The translations under genes were made by a program, and so were the position numbers. A stretch of DNA of 64,000 nucleotides from Kribbella pittospori (GTDB taxonomy: Bacteria > Actinomycetota > Actinomycetes > Propionibacteriales > Kribbellaceae), in contig NZ_SJKB01000008.1 in assembly GCF_004331465.1 (NCBI RefSeq), forward strand, positions 1 to 64,000, written 5' to 3'. Positions 27,632 to 35,621 of the stretch are shown here, in pieces (position 1 is the stretch's first letter; the number at the start of each line of letters is the position of its first letter). The notes beneath the pieces were generated by a model, which saw only the letters and a program-made list of their open reading frames with translations, searched no databases and had not been told where the DNA came from.

Positions 27632-28117
27632 ATGGACCAGCAGGCCCGCCCGACCAAGACGACGTTGCCCGGGATCGGCACCCGGTACGACCTGATCACC
27701 GAAGGCGGCAAGCACGTCTCCGTGGTGGTGCACAACGACGGGCGGAAGTTCCTCGGCTTCCACGATCCCGAGGACGACGACAACTGCAAAGACTCGGTCC
27801 CGCTCGACCCCGGTGAGGCGTCCGCGCTCGCCCAGCTCCTGATCCCCGAGCCGCTCGACCCGGTCCGTGGCGAGATCGAGATCGACCTCGTCACCGAGCA
27901 CATCCCGATCACGGCCAAGTCGCCGTACGGCGGCCGCACGTTGGGTGACACCCAGGCCCGCAGCCGCACCGGCGCGTCGATCGTCGCCGTCCTGCGGCGG
28001 ACCGGAGCGACCCCGTCACCGACCCCGGACTTCCGCTTCGCGATCGGCGACACCCTCGTCGTGGTCGGCACCCGCGAAGGCGTGGACGCCGTCGCGGACC
28101 TGATCGCGGGAGGGTGA
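27632..28117 (+). CDS. RCK_C-domain regulatory subunit of K+/H+ antiporter (KhtT-like)
   Basis: 161 residues. The first half (R-Y-D-L-I-T-E-G-G-K-H-V-S-V-V-V-H-N-D-G-R-K) is the KhtT-type N-domain; the second half (G-A-S-I-V-A-V-L-R-R-T-G and D-T-L-V-V-V-G-T-R-E-G-V-D) is a TrkA-C/RCK_C domain. In Bacillus this subunit gates the antiporter and its RCK_C domain binds c-di-AMP; that is family knowledge, not seen here. The ATG at 27632 follows CGGAG. The transporter gene starts 1 nt after its stop. Confidence 0.85.
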   Translation: MDQQARPTKTTLPGIGTRYDLITEGGKHVSVVVHNDGRKFLGFHDPEDDDNCKDSVPLDPGEASALAQLLIPEPLDPVRGEIEIDLVTEHIPITAKSPYGGRTLGDTQARSRTGASIVAVLRRTGATPSPTPDFRFAIGDTLVVVGTREGVDAVADLIAGG

Positions 28118-28118
28118 G

Positions 28119-29333
28119 ATGCACGAGAACCTCACCGCCCTGCTGATCGAGCTGGGCGCTGTCATCCTGGCCCTCGGCATCCTCGGCCGGATCGCCGGCC
28201 GGCTCGGATTCTCACCGATCCCGCTGTACCTGCTGGCCGGTCTCGCCTTCGGGCACGGCGGTCTGCTGCCGCTGGCGGCCAGCGAGGAGTTCGTTGCCAC
28301 CGGCGCCGAGATCGGCGTCATCCTGCTGCTGTTGCTGCTCGGCCTGGAGTACACCGCATCGGACCTGGTCGGCACGCTCAAGACGCAGTACGTCTCCGGC
28401 GCGGTCGACTTCTTGCTGAACGCGATTCCGGGTGCGGCGGTGGCGCTGCTGCTCGGGTGGGGGCCGACCGCCGCGGTAGCGCTGGCCGGTGTCACCTGGA
28501 TCTCGTCGTCCGGCGTGATTGCGAAGGTGGTCGGCGACCTCGGCCGTCTCGGCAACCGTGAAACCCCTGTGGTGCTGGGGATTCTGGTCCTCGAGGATCT
28601 CTCGATGGCGGTCTATCTGCCGATCCTGACCGCGCTGCTCGCGGGTGTCGGACTGGCCGGCGGCAGCATGACGCTGCTGATCTCACTCGGCACTGTCAGC
28701 ATTGTGCTCTTCCTCGCGCTGCGCTACGGCCGGGTGATCAGCCGGGCGGTGTCATCGGACAACCCGGAGATGCTGCTGCTCGTCGTACTCGGGCTGACGT
28801 TGCTGGTCGCAGGCATCGCGCAGAAGCTGCAGGTGTCGGCGGCGGTTGGTGCGTTCCTGGTCGGGATCGCGCTGTCGGGCGAGGTGGCGCACGGTGCGCG
28901 GAACCTGCTCAGTCCGCTGCGGGATCTGTTCGCCGCGGTCTTCTTCGTGTTCTTCGGGCTGAGCACGGACCCGGCGAAGATCCCGCCGGTGCTCGCGATC
29001 GCCCTCGCGCTTGCGCTGTTCACCGCGCTCACGAAGATCTTCACCGGTTGGTACGCCGCGCGCCGAGCCGGTGTGGGATCGGCAGGCCGCTGGCGCGCCG
29101 GCGGAACGCTGGTCGCCCGGGGCGAGTTCTCGATCGTGATCGCGGGTCTCGCGGTCGGCGTCGAACCCAAGCTCGGCCCGCTGGCGACGGCGTACGTCCT
29201 GATCCTCGTCATCCTCGGCCCGATCGCAGCCCGCTACACCGAACCCCTCGCCCGCCGCCTCACCACCCGCAAACCTCCCGCCAAAGCCCCGGCCGCCGAA
29301 CGTCTCGACAACCCCGCCAACACCCCCACCTAG
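28119..29333 (+). CDS. Kef/CPA2-type K+/H+ antiporter (KhtU-like)
   Basis: 404 residues with about 11-12 membrane helices and the CPA2 signature (L-L-L-L-G-L-E-Y-T, G-V-T-W-I-S-S-S-G-V-I-A-K, V-L-E-D-L). It lacks the cytosolic C-terminal RCK domain of KefB/C; that function is supplied by the partner gene just upstream. Start ATG 28119 behind GGGAGGG. Potassium or cation efflux in exchange for protons is the likely role. A large hairpin follows the stop. Confidence 0.88.
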   Translation: MHENLTALLIELGAVILALGILGRIAGRLGFSPIPLYLLAGLAFGHGGLLPLAASEEFVATGAEIGVILLLLLLGLEYTASDLVGTLKTQYVSGAVDFLLNAIPGAAVALLLGWGPTAAVALAGVTWISSSGVIAKVVGDLGRLGNRETPVVLGILVLEDLSMAVYLPILTALLAGVGLAGGSMTLLISLGTVSIVLFLALRYGRVISRAVSSDNPEMLLLVVLGLTLLVAGIAQKLQVSAAVGAFLVGIALSGEVAHGARNLLSPLRDLFAAVFFVFFGLSTDPAKIPPVLAIALALALFTALTKIFTGWYAARRAGVGSAGRWRAGGTLVARGEFSIVIAGLAVGVEPKLGPLATAYVLILVILGPIAARYTEPLARRLTTRKPPAKAPAAERLDNPANTPT

Positions 29334-29359
29334 CCCCCACCTCCCGCTGCCGCCGACCG

Positions 29360-29444
29360 TCTGCTGGGTCAGCCCAGCAGATGGTGGGTTGGCACACCGG
29401 AATCCGACGGGCCAACCCACCACCTCTTGGGCTGACCCCGCAGA
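29360..29444. terminator. 85-nt long hairpin after antiporter gene
   Basis: A composite stem about axis 29402: TCTGC (29360-29364) / GCAGA (29440-29444), GGGTCAGCCCA (29366-29376) / TGGGCTGACCC (29428-29438), a 5x5 internal loop, and TGGTGGGTTGG (29382-29392) / CCAACCCACCA (29412-29422) closing a 19-nt loop. It begins 26 nt after the antiporter stop. It may be the terminator of the khtTU-like operon, but the length and the regular internal loop suggest a folded RNA or a repeat element. Confidence 0.6.
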
Positions 29445-29449
29445 GGCGG

Positions 29450-29645
29450 CCGGACTTGGAGCAGCCCGCGGTGGGGCGGCCGGGGCCGGGTGGAGCGGCC
29501 GGGGCCAGGGTGGAGCGGCCGGGCCAGGGTCGGGTCGGAGTGGGGTGGCCTGGCCCGGGGGCCGCCCGGGGTGGGGCGGGCGCGCCGGAGCGGGCGGCAG
29601 GCCCGGGGGCCCGGGGTGGGGCGGACCGGCCTGGGCGGGGTGGTG
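29450..29645. repeat. G-rich low-complexity tract
   Basis: Nearly 200 bases made of variations on GGGGCGGCC, GGGTGGAGC and GGCCGGGGCC, with runs of 3-6 G every 5-10 nt on the + strand, a composition that could form G-quadruplexes. No gene is credible in it. It lies between the hairpin at 29360-29444 and the 3' end of the frameshifted ydeI gene. Confidence 0.6.
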
Positions 29646-29646
29646 G

Positions 29647-30206
29647 TCAGCGGGAGCGGTGGTTGTGGGCTGCTTGGGTAACTGTTTGTGCGATGCGGCC
29701 GGCGCGCGTTTCGGGGCGCTTGGCGAGGGTGATCCACTCGAGGATCGCTCGGCGGCAGGACGGCGAAAACGCGTGGAAATGCTGGTCCGCCAACGGGTTG
29801 CGGGCGAGCGCGGCGCGGAGATCCGCGGGGACGATCAGGTTCTGCGCGTCGGCGAGCAGATCCCAGGTGCCCGTCCGCCGAGCGAGGTCAACGAGAGCTC
29901 CTGACCCGCCGGCGCCATCAGGTCGGCCGTAGTCAACCGCCGTACCCGCTCGCGGTTGACCTTGCTCCACGTACTGCGCGGGTTCCGCGGTGTGAAGCAC
30001 TGGTACGTCGTCCGGTTGTCGCGCTTGATCGTCTTGCTGTCGATCCACCCGAAACACAAGGCATGCTCGACCGCATCCGCCAGGTTCACGCCGGCCGCAT
30101 CCCGGTGAACGACCAGCCAGACGGACCGCTCGCTCCGCCCGTTCGTCGCCAACCAGGTGCGCCATTCCTTCACACCCGAACAGTTCAGGGCCGCGTCATC
30201 GTTCAT
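29647..30206 (-). pseudogene. YdeI/OmpD-associated family protein, frameshifted
   Basis: Two frames together make one family member. The N-terminal frame (30206 to about 29900) has E-W-R-T-W-L-A-T-N, G-V-N-L-A-D-A-V-E-H-A-L-C-F-G-W-I-D-S-K and P-R-S-T-W-S-K-V-N-R-E-R-V. The other frame carries the normal end, V-D-L-A-R-R-T-G-T-W-D-L-L-A-D-A-Q-N and R-R-A-I-L-E-W-I-T-L-A-K-R-P-E-T-R. The shift maps to a CTCTC run near 29900; two extra bases there would explain it. This is either a recent inactivation or a sequencing error. The family is small, of unknown function, and resembles bacteriocin-protection proteins. Confidence 0.75.
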
Positions 30207-30224
30207 ACCACCGAGCATGCGCCC

Positions 30225-30253
30225 GATAAGTGCTCACCGACTGAGCACTTATC
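30225..30253. terminator. perfect hairpin between ogt and ydeI genes
   Basis: GATAAGTGCTCA (30225-30236) pairs perfectly with TGAGCACTTATC (30242-30253) around a CCGAC loop, ending at the ogt stop. It is the best terminator for the alkylation-repair operon. Because it also covers the region just upstream of the ydeI start, an operator role is possible. Confidence 0.7.
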
Positions 30254-30739
30254 TCAGAAGAGTGCGTCGCCTCGCTCGTGGTCCAGCAGCGCCTGCTTGC
30301 GTTCGAGGCCGCCGCCGTACCCGGTCAGGCTGCCGGTCGAGCCGACCACGCGGTGACACGGGACGATGATGCTGATCGGGTTCTTCCCGTTCGCGAGCCC
30401 GACCGCCCGCGACGCCCCCGGCACGAGTCCGAGGATCGCCGCGAGCTCGCCGTACGTCGTGGTCTCGCCGTACGGGATGTCCTGGAGCGCCGTCCAAACC
30501 CGCTGCTGGAACGGCGTCCCGGCCAAGTGCAGTGGTACGTCGAACGCCGTCCGCCCGTGCTCGAAGTACTCCGTGAGTTGCTCGGCAACCGCGGGCAGCA
30601 CCGAGTCGTCGCGCTTGCCGAAGATCTCCATCGGCGGGCGATGCCGGTGCTCGACCATGTACAGCCCGGCCAACTCGCCGGCGTCGCTCTCCACCAGGGT
30701 GAGCGGGCCGAGCGGGCTGTCCACGACGGCGTACGTCAC
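30254..30739 (-). CDS. ogt: methylated-DNA--protein-cysteine methyltransferase
   Basis: 161 residues. The strictly conserved I-V-P-C-H-R-V (acceptor Cys) is followed by G-Y-G-G-G-L-x-x-K-x-x-L-L, with R-A-V-G-L-A-N-G-K-N-P and an N-terminal L-T-L-V-E-S-D strand. It removes O6-methylguanine from DNA by suicide transfer to Cys. The GTG at 30739 overlaps the GNAT stop, so it is the last gene of a three-gene alkylation-repair operon with Ada-AlkA and GNAT. Confidence 0.93.
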   Translation of the reverse strand: MTYAVVDSPLGPLTLVESDAGELAGLYMVEHRHRPPMEIFGKRDDSVLPAVAEQLTEYFEHGRTAFDVPLHLAGTPFQQRVWTALQDIPYGETTTYGELAAILGLVPGASRAVGLANGKNPISIIVPCHRVVGSTGSLTGYGGGLERKQALLDHERGDALF

Positions 30740-31290
30740 TGCGACGCCTCCCACTGGGCGCGGTTGATCCGGTAGAGAACATGCCGCTGCAGCCGGTGCC
30801 CGGCGGGCAGACGGACGTGGTCGAAGTCCCCTGCCTCGTCGTGCGTCATGCCGATCCGCTGCATCACCCGCTGCGACTTCACGTTGGGGGTCGCGGTGAA
30901 AGACACGATCTCGTCCAGACCGGCCGGGCCGAAGCCGTGGGCCAGCGCCGCCCGGGCTGCTTCGCTGGCATAACCGTTGCCCCAGGCCCCCTTCGCGAGC
31001 CGCCAGCCGATCTCGACGGCCGGCATGAAGTGCGCCTCGAAACTCGGCACCGACAGCCCGGTGAACCCGATGAACTCGCCGGTCTCGCGCACCTCCAACG
31101 CCCACAGGCCCCAGCCACGTCCCTCGATCTCGGGGATGTTCCGGTCGATGAGCGCGTCGCTCTGCTCGCGCGTCTGCGGTGCCGGGAAGTGCTCCATCAC
31201 CGCCGGGTCCGCGTTCAGCACTGCGAACGGCTCGCGGTCGCGGTCACGCCATTGGCGCAGCAGCAGGCGGTCGGTGGTCAGCTCGGTCAT
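30736..31290 (-). CDS. GNAT family N-acetyltransferase (RimJ/RimL-like)
   Basis: 184 residues: T-D-R-L-L-L-R-Q-W-R-D-R-D start, G-F-T-G-L-S-V, V-E-I-G-W-R-L, then the acetyl-CoA loop A-K-G-A-W-G-N-G-Y-A-S-E-A-A-R and S-x-R-V-M-Q-R-I-G-M. This is the RimJ/L-type subgroup that acetylates N-termini or small amines. It sits between Ada-AlkA and Ogt with 4-nt overlaps on both sides, so a role linked to alkylation stress is possible; the substrate is unknown. Confidence 0.85.
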   Translation of the reverse strand: MTELTTDRLLLRQWRDRDREPFAVLNADPAVMEHFPAPQTREQSDALIDRNIPEIEGRGWGLWALEVRETGEFIGFTGLSVPSFEAHFMPAVEIGWRLAKGAWGNGYASEAARAALAHGFGPAGLDEIVSFTATPNVKSQRVMQRIGMTHDEAGDFDHVRLPAGHRLQRHVLYRINRAQWEASQ

Positions 31291-32789
31291 GCTCTCTCCG
31301 TCGAGGTCGGTTCCGGGATCTTGTTGATCGCGTGGTCGCCGGTCGCCCACAGGTACTGCACCGCGTAGGCACGCCACGGCCGCCACGCGCGCGCGTGGTC
31401 GATCAGGAGTTTGGGGGCCTCGGGCAACCCCAGGTCGCGGGCGGCGTACCGGATGCCCAGATCGCTGGCCACAAAGGCATCCGGATCACCGAGCGCCCGC
31501 ATCGCGATCGACTCGACCGTCCACGGACCGATCCCCGGCAGCGCGGTCAGCTGCTCGCGCGCCTTGTCCCAGTCGGCACCGGCGCCGAGATCGATCTCAC
31601 CGGCGGCGAGCGTGCCGATCAGCGTAGTGAGCGTCGTACGGCGGGACTTCGGGAAGGCCAGCGATTCTGGATCGAGCCCGGCCAGCGCCTGCATCGTCGG
31701 GAACAGATGCGTCAGCCCGCCGCCCGCGTCCTCGATCGGATCGCCGTGCTGCACCACCAACCGATGCGCGTGGGTCCGCGCGGCCGCCGTCGACACCTGC
31801 TGCCCGAGCACCGCCCGTACGGCGAACTCCTCACCGTCGACGGTGTGCGGGACCCGGCGACCAGGCGCCTTTGCGATCAGCGGCGCGAGCACGGGATCGG
31901 TCTCGAGCAGGTCGTCGACCGCGATCGGGTCGGCGTCGAGGTCGAGCATCCGGCGGCAGCGGCTGATCGCGATCGCCAGGTCGCGCTGGTCAGTGAGCGA
32001 CAACTGGCAGGCGATGTGATCGGGCATCGGCTTCAGCGCGACAACGCCATGGCCATGCGGAAGCCTGAGCGTGCGGCGATAGTGACCGTCGCGCCACTCC
32101 TCGACGCCCGGCACGCCGGTTGCGATCAGATGACCGAACAGGTTGTCCGGCGTCAGCGGCGCACGGAACGGCAGCCGCAGCGAGATGGTGCCTGGGGCAA
32201 CGGTCGCCGTACCGCGCCGGGCCTGGCGACGCAGCTCGGTCGGCGAGAGCGCGAACACCTCCTGCACGGTCTCGTTGAACGTCCGCACACTGGAGAATCC
32301 GGCCGCAAACGCGACATCAGCCATCTGCAGCTCGCTGGTCTCGATCAGCAGGCGCGCGGTCTGCGCACGCTGGGCGCGCGCCAGTGCGAGCGGACCGGCG
32401 CCGAGCTCGGCGTGCAGCTGACGCTGGACCTGGCGGACGCTGTAGCCGAGGTGAGTGGCCAGGCCCGGTACGCCGTCGCGGTCGACGACACCATCGGCGA
32501 TCAGCCGCATCGCGCGGGCGACCAGGTCAGCCCGGTCGTTCCACTCCGGTGAACCCGGGCTCGCATCCGGTCGGCAGCGCTTGCAGGCCCGGAACCCGGC
32601 CTGCTGAGCGGCCGCCGCACTCGGGTAGAACCGCATGTTCTCGACCTTGGGCGGCACCACCGGGCAACTCGGCCGGCAGTAGATCTTGGTGGTCAGCACC
32701 GCGGTGAAGAACCACCCGTCGAACCGGGCGTCCTTGGACTGGACCGCGCGGATGCATCGCTCCCTGCATTCGTACACGTGCTCCAGCAT
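31287..32789 (-). CDS. Ada-AlkA fusion: phosphotriester-sensing regulator and 3-methyladenine DNA glycosylase
   Basis: 500 residues. From the ATG at 32789 the four Zn Cys fall at residues 38, 42, 69 and 72, the same positions as in E. coli Ada, where Cys38 accepts a methyl group from phosphotriesters; this supports the start. An AraC-type HTH pair follows (about residues 90-190; L-A-T-H-L-G-Y-S-V-R-Q-V-Q-R, M-A-D-V-A-F-A-A-G-F-S-S-V-R-T-F). The C-terminal half is an AlkA glycosylase with V-L-G-Q-Q-V-S and the helix-hairpin-helix L-P-G-I-G-P-W-T-V-E, plus its catalytic Asp in G-D-P-D-A-F. It both senses alkylation and removes methylated bases. It leads the operon. Confidence 0.93.
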   Translation of the reverse strand: MLEHVYECRERCIRAVQSKDARFDGWFFTAVLTTKIYCRPSCPVVPPKVENMRFYPSAAAAQQAGFRACKRCRPDASPGSPEWNDRADLVARAMRLIADGVVDRDGVPGLATHLGYSVRQVQRQLHAELGAGPLALARAQRAQTARLLIETSELQMADVAFAAGFSSVRTFNETVQEVFALSPTELRRQARRGTATVAPGTISLRLPFRAPLTPDNLFGHLIATGVPGVEEWRDGHYRRTLRLPHGHGVVALKPMPDHIACQLSLTDQRDLAIAISRCRRMLDLDADPIAVDDLLETDPVLAPLIAKAPGRRVPHTVDGEEFAVRAVLGQQVSTAAARTHAHRLVVQHGDPIEDAGGGLTHLFPTMQALAGLDPESLAFPKSRRTTLTTLIGTLAAGEIDLGAGADWDKAREQLTALPGIGPWTVESIAMRALGDPDAFVASDLGIRYAARDLGLPEAPKLLIDHARAWRPWRAYAVQYLWATGDHAINKIPEPTSTERA

Positions 32790-32911
32790 CCCTGGCCGCA
32801 CCGACAGTCGCTAGCGAATTTGCGCCATCGAGGTATCGCGGAAAAACGACGCGAGGATCTCGGGTCGGATTTCCGCCAGATCCGCACCGGATGGCCCGCT
32901 GGACTGGAGGC

Positions 32912-33652
32912 ATGAACGAACTGGTTGGCAAGAAGGCATTGGTGACGGGCGGAAGCCGCGGGATCGGCGCGGCGACCGCGATCGCCTTGGCAGCGAGTGG
33001 AGCGGATGTCGCGGTGACGTACCACCGCTCCGCGGATGCCGCGGCGGAGGTGGTGAAGAAGATCGAGGACCTCGGGCGGCGGGGGTTCGCGTTCGAGGTC
33101 GACGCCGCGGACGCGGTAGCCGTGGCCGACGGCGTGCAGCGGGCCGCGGATCAACTCGGTGGCCTCGACATCCTGGTCAACAACGCGGGCGTCGGGGCGG
33201 TCGGTCCGATCACCGACCTCACCCTGGCTGACGTCGACCACGTACTCGCGGTCAACGTCCGAGGTGTGTACGCCGCCACGCAGGCCGCCGTACCGCGACT
33301 GTCCGATGGCGGACGGGTGATCCACCTGGGCAGCTGTGTCGCGGCCCGGACGGCCCTTCCTGGGATGACTCTCTATGGGATGAGCAAGGCCGCGTTGGTC
33401 GGTCTGAGCAAGGGCCTCGCCCGCGAGCTCGGACCGCGCGGCATCACGTCGAACGTCGTCCAGCCCGGACCGATCGACACCGACATGAACCCGGCGGACG
33501 GACCGTTCGCCGAGCCTCAGGCCGCCTTCGTGGCGCTCGAGAGGTTCGGTACGACGGCCGAGGTCGCGGCGGCCATCACCTACCTGGCCGGCCCGCACGC
33601 GGCGTACGTCAGCGGCGCGGAGCTGACCATCGACGGCGGTTACGCGGCCTGA
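32912..33652 (+). CDS. SDR family oxidoreductase
   Basis: 246 residues of a classical short-chain dehydrogenase: T-G-G-S-R-G-I-G near residue 11, N-N-A-G-V-G near residue 90, and catalytic S (L-G-S-C-V) and Y-G-M-S-K. D-G-G-Y-A closes the chain as in 3-oxoacyl-ACP reductase-like members. The ATG at 32912 follows CTGGAGG. It is divergent from the alkylation operon and 31 nt before the LLM oxidoreductase gene, probably one transcript. Substrate unknown. Confidence 0.88.
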   Translation: MNELVGKKALVTGGSRGIGAATAIALAASGADVAVTYHRSADAAAEVVKKIEDLGRRGFAFEVDAADAVAVADGVQRAADQLGGLDILVNNAGVGAVGPITDLTLADVDHVLAVNVRGVYAATQAAVPRLSDGGRVIHLGSCVAARTALPGMTLYGMSKAALVGLSKGLARELGPRGITSNVVQPGPIDTDMNPADGPFAEPQAAFVALERFGTTAEVAAAITYLAGPHAAYVSGAELTIDGGYAA

Positions 33653-33683
33653 TCTGTCGGTGGCCCCGGCTAGCGTCACCGGC

Positions 33684-34496
33684 ATGCGATTCTCGGTGAC
33701 GGTCGGCGCAGTCGGGCCTGGACGGGATCCACGCGGTCTCGCGGACCTCGCGCGAGCCGTCGAGGACTCCGGCTGGGACGCGTTGTTCCTGGAGGACTAC
33801 CTCGTCTACCAGGGGGACGCGACCGAGCCGACGTACGACCCCTGGATCTGCCTGGCCGCGATGGCGACGGCTACCTCACGGATCACGATCGGTACGACGG
33901 TCACACCACTGCCTCGGCGGCGGCCCTGGAAGGTCGCGGCCGAGGCAGTGGCGCTGGATCACCTGTCCGGCGGGCGGTTCGTGCTGGGTGTGGGGATCGG
34001 CGATCCGGGCGATCCGTTCCTGGGCCGCGTCGGTGAGCCCACCCAGCCGAGGCAGCTCGCGGAGATGCTGGACGAAGGCCTCACAGTGATCGACCGGTTG
34101 TGGAGCGGCGGGCCGGTCACCTTTGCCGGCAAGCACTACCGGCTCGATGACGTGCAGCTCACCGCACGGCCGGTGCAGGCACCGCGCATCCCGATCTGGA
34201 TCGGCGGGGACATGCTGGTGCCCGCCGTCCGTCGGCGGATCCGACGGTGGGACGGGAGCTGTGCGTACAAGGGCAGCACGTCCGCACCGCAGCAGATCAC
34301 GCCTGACGACGTCCGCAGACTGCTCGCGGAAGTCAAGGCCGAGCGCGGCTCGAGCGACGGGTTCGAGATGAAGGTCAGCGGCGGCGACCCCGCGGCTTTC
34401 GCGGCCGCTGGGGCGACCTGGTGGGGCCGCTGGATCCCGCCTCTCCCGGCGGACGAGACGCTGGCGATTGTCACGCAGCGTCCACCAGTGCTCTGA
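33684..34496 (+). CDS. LLM class flavin-dependent oxidoreductase
   Basis: 270 residues of a bacterial luciferase-like TIM barrel: G-W-D-A-L-F-L-E-D-Y near residue 31, T-V-T-P-L-P-R-R-R-P-W near residue 75, and L-S-G-G-R-F-V-L-G-V-G-I-G-D. It is similar to F420- or FMN-dependent members; which cofactor it uses is not clear. The ATG at 33684 gives the family's usual M-R-F-S-V-T-V start; the site upstream is weak. It follows the SDR gene closely. Confidence 0.85.
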   Translation: MRFSVTVGAVGPGRDPRGLADLARAVEDSGWDALFLEDYLVYQGDATEPTYDPWICLAAMATATSRITIGTTVTPLPRRRPWKVAAEAVALDHLSGGRFVLGVGIGDPGDPFLGRVGEPTQPRQLAEMLDEGLTVIDRLWSGGPVTFAGKHYRLDDVQLTARPVQAPRIPIWIGGDMLVPAVRRRIRRWDGSCAYKGSTSAPQQITPDDVRRLLAEVKAERGSSDGFEMKVSGGDPAAFAAAGATWWGRWIPPLPADETLAIVTQRPPVL

Positions 34497-34530
34497 GCCG
34501 TTGACACGGCCGAGGGTGCGCGGGAGACTG

Positions 34531-34558
34531 CCGATGTTTTTAACGTTCAAAACATCGG
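34531..34558. promoter_or_regulatory. LacI-type operator
   Basis: CCGATGTTTT-t-AACGTT-c-AAAACATCGG is a 28-bp palindrome with one mismatch pair, centred on AACGTT as in many LacI-family operators. It ends 12 nt before the GTG of the LacI regulator gene, so it probably overlaps the promoter or ribosome site and mediates autoregulation of that gene and the glycosidase downstream. Confidence 0.8.
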
Positions 34559-34570
34559 TGGGAGGTCTTC

Positions 34571-35581
34571 GTGGCTACGTTGAAGCAGGTCGCTGCGCAC
34601 GCGGAGGTCTCCGTGCAGACCGTGTCGAACGCGCTGAACGCCCCGCACCGGCTGCGGCCGGACACCCTCGAGCGGGTCAACCGGTCGATCGAACTGCTCA
34701 ACTACCGGCCCAACCGTAACGCCCGCAGTCTACGAACGAGCGCGGTCGAGCTGATCGGCTACTGCGTTCCCAACTGGCCGAACCAGACCCATCTGGTGAT
34801 GGACCAGTTCCTGCACGCACTCTGCGCCGCGGCCGAGCGCACCGGCCGCCACATCCTGCTGTTCACCGCCCCACCCGGCGTCGACGGCATGCCGGTGTAC
34901 GACGACCTGCACGCGCGCCGGCTCGTCGACGGGTTCGTGCTGTCGCAGACCGAGACGCACGATCCGCGGCATGGCTGGCTGAAGGAGCAGAAGATCCCGT
35001 TCATCTCCTTCGGCCGAGTCTGGAAGGAGACCACGCAGCCCGGGCCGTGGGTCGACGTCGACGGCGCGGCCGGCTCCGCAATGGCGGTCCGGCACCTGCA
35101 CGACGCAGGGCGCCGCCGGATCGCGTTTCTCAGCTGGCCGAAGTCGTCCGGGCTGGCCGAGGACCGACTCGGCGGCTGGCGCAAGGCCTGCAAGGAGCTG
35201 GGACTGCCCACCTCGGGCCTGTCCGTCCGCTGCCGCGAGGACAGCATCGCCGAAGGCGCCCGGGCCACCGCCGAGCTGCTCGACGCCGATCCGTTCCTCG
35301 ACGGAATCGTTGCCTTGAGCGACATTCTCGCCCTCGGCGCGCTCCGTGAACTCGGCCACCGCGGCCTCACCCCCGGCGTGGACGTCGGCGTCACCGGCTT
35401 CGACGACTCGCCGCTGGCCGACGTGGTCTCCCCCGGCCTGACCAGTCTGCGACAACCGATGGACGACATCGCGGCCGAACTGATCTCCATCCTCACCGAC
35501 CCGGACGGCCCGCCGGACGCGTCGACCGAACGCCTACTGCACCCCGAACTGGTGATCAGGGGCAGCTCAGCCCCTGGCTGA
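34571..35581 (+). CDS. LacI family transcriptional regulator
   Basis: 336 residues. The N-terminal T-L-K-Q-V-A-A-H-A-E-V-S-V-Q-T-V-S-N-A-L-N is the LacI HTH and hinge; the rest is a periplasmic-binding-like sensor domain with V-D-G-F-V-L-S-Q, G-R-R-R-I-A-F-L-S-W and D-V-G-V-T-G-F-D-D-S. The GTG at 34571 follows GGGAGG. The palindrome at 34531-34558 is its likely own operator, and the secreted glycosidase 40 nt downstream its probable target; the inducing sugar is unknown. Confidence 0.9.
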   Translation: MATLKQVAAHAEVSVQTVSNALNAPHRLRPDTLERVNRSIELLNYRPNRNARSLRTSAVELIGYCVPNWPNQTHLVMDQFLHALCAAAERTGRHILLFTAPPGVDGMPVYDDLHARRLVDGFVLSQTETHDPRHGWLKEQKIPFISFGRVWKETTQPGPWVDVDGAAGSAMAVRHLHDAGRRRIAFLSWPKSSGLAEDRLGGWRKACKELGLPTSGLSVRCREDSIAEGARATAELLDADPFLDGIVALSDILALGALRELGHRGLTPGVDVGVTGFDDSPLADVVSPGLTSLRQPMDDIAAELISILTDPDGPPDASTERLLHPELVIRGSSAPG

Positions 35582-35621
35582 TGCGGCGCGCCCAACCGCG
35601 CCGCGAGAAGGAGGAACCGCC

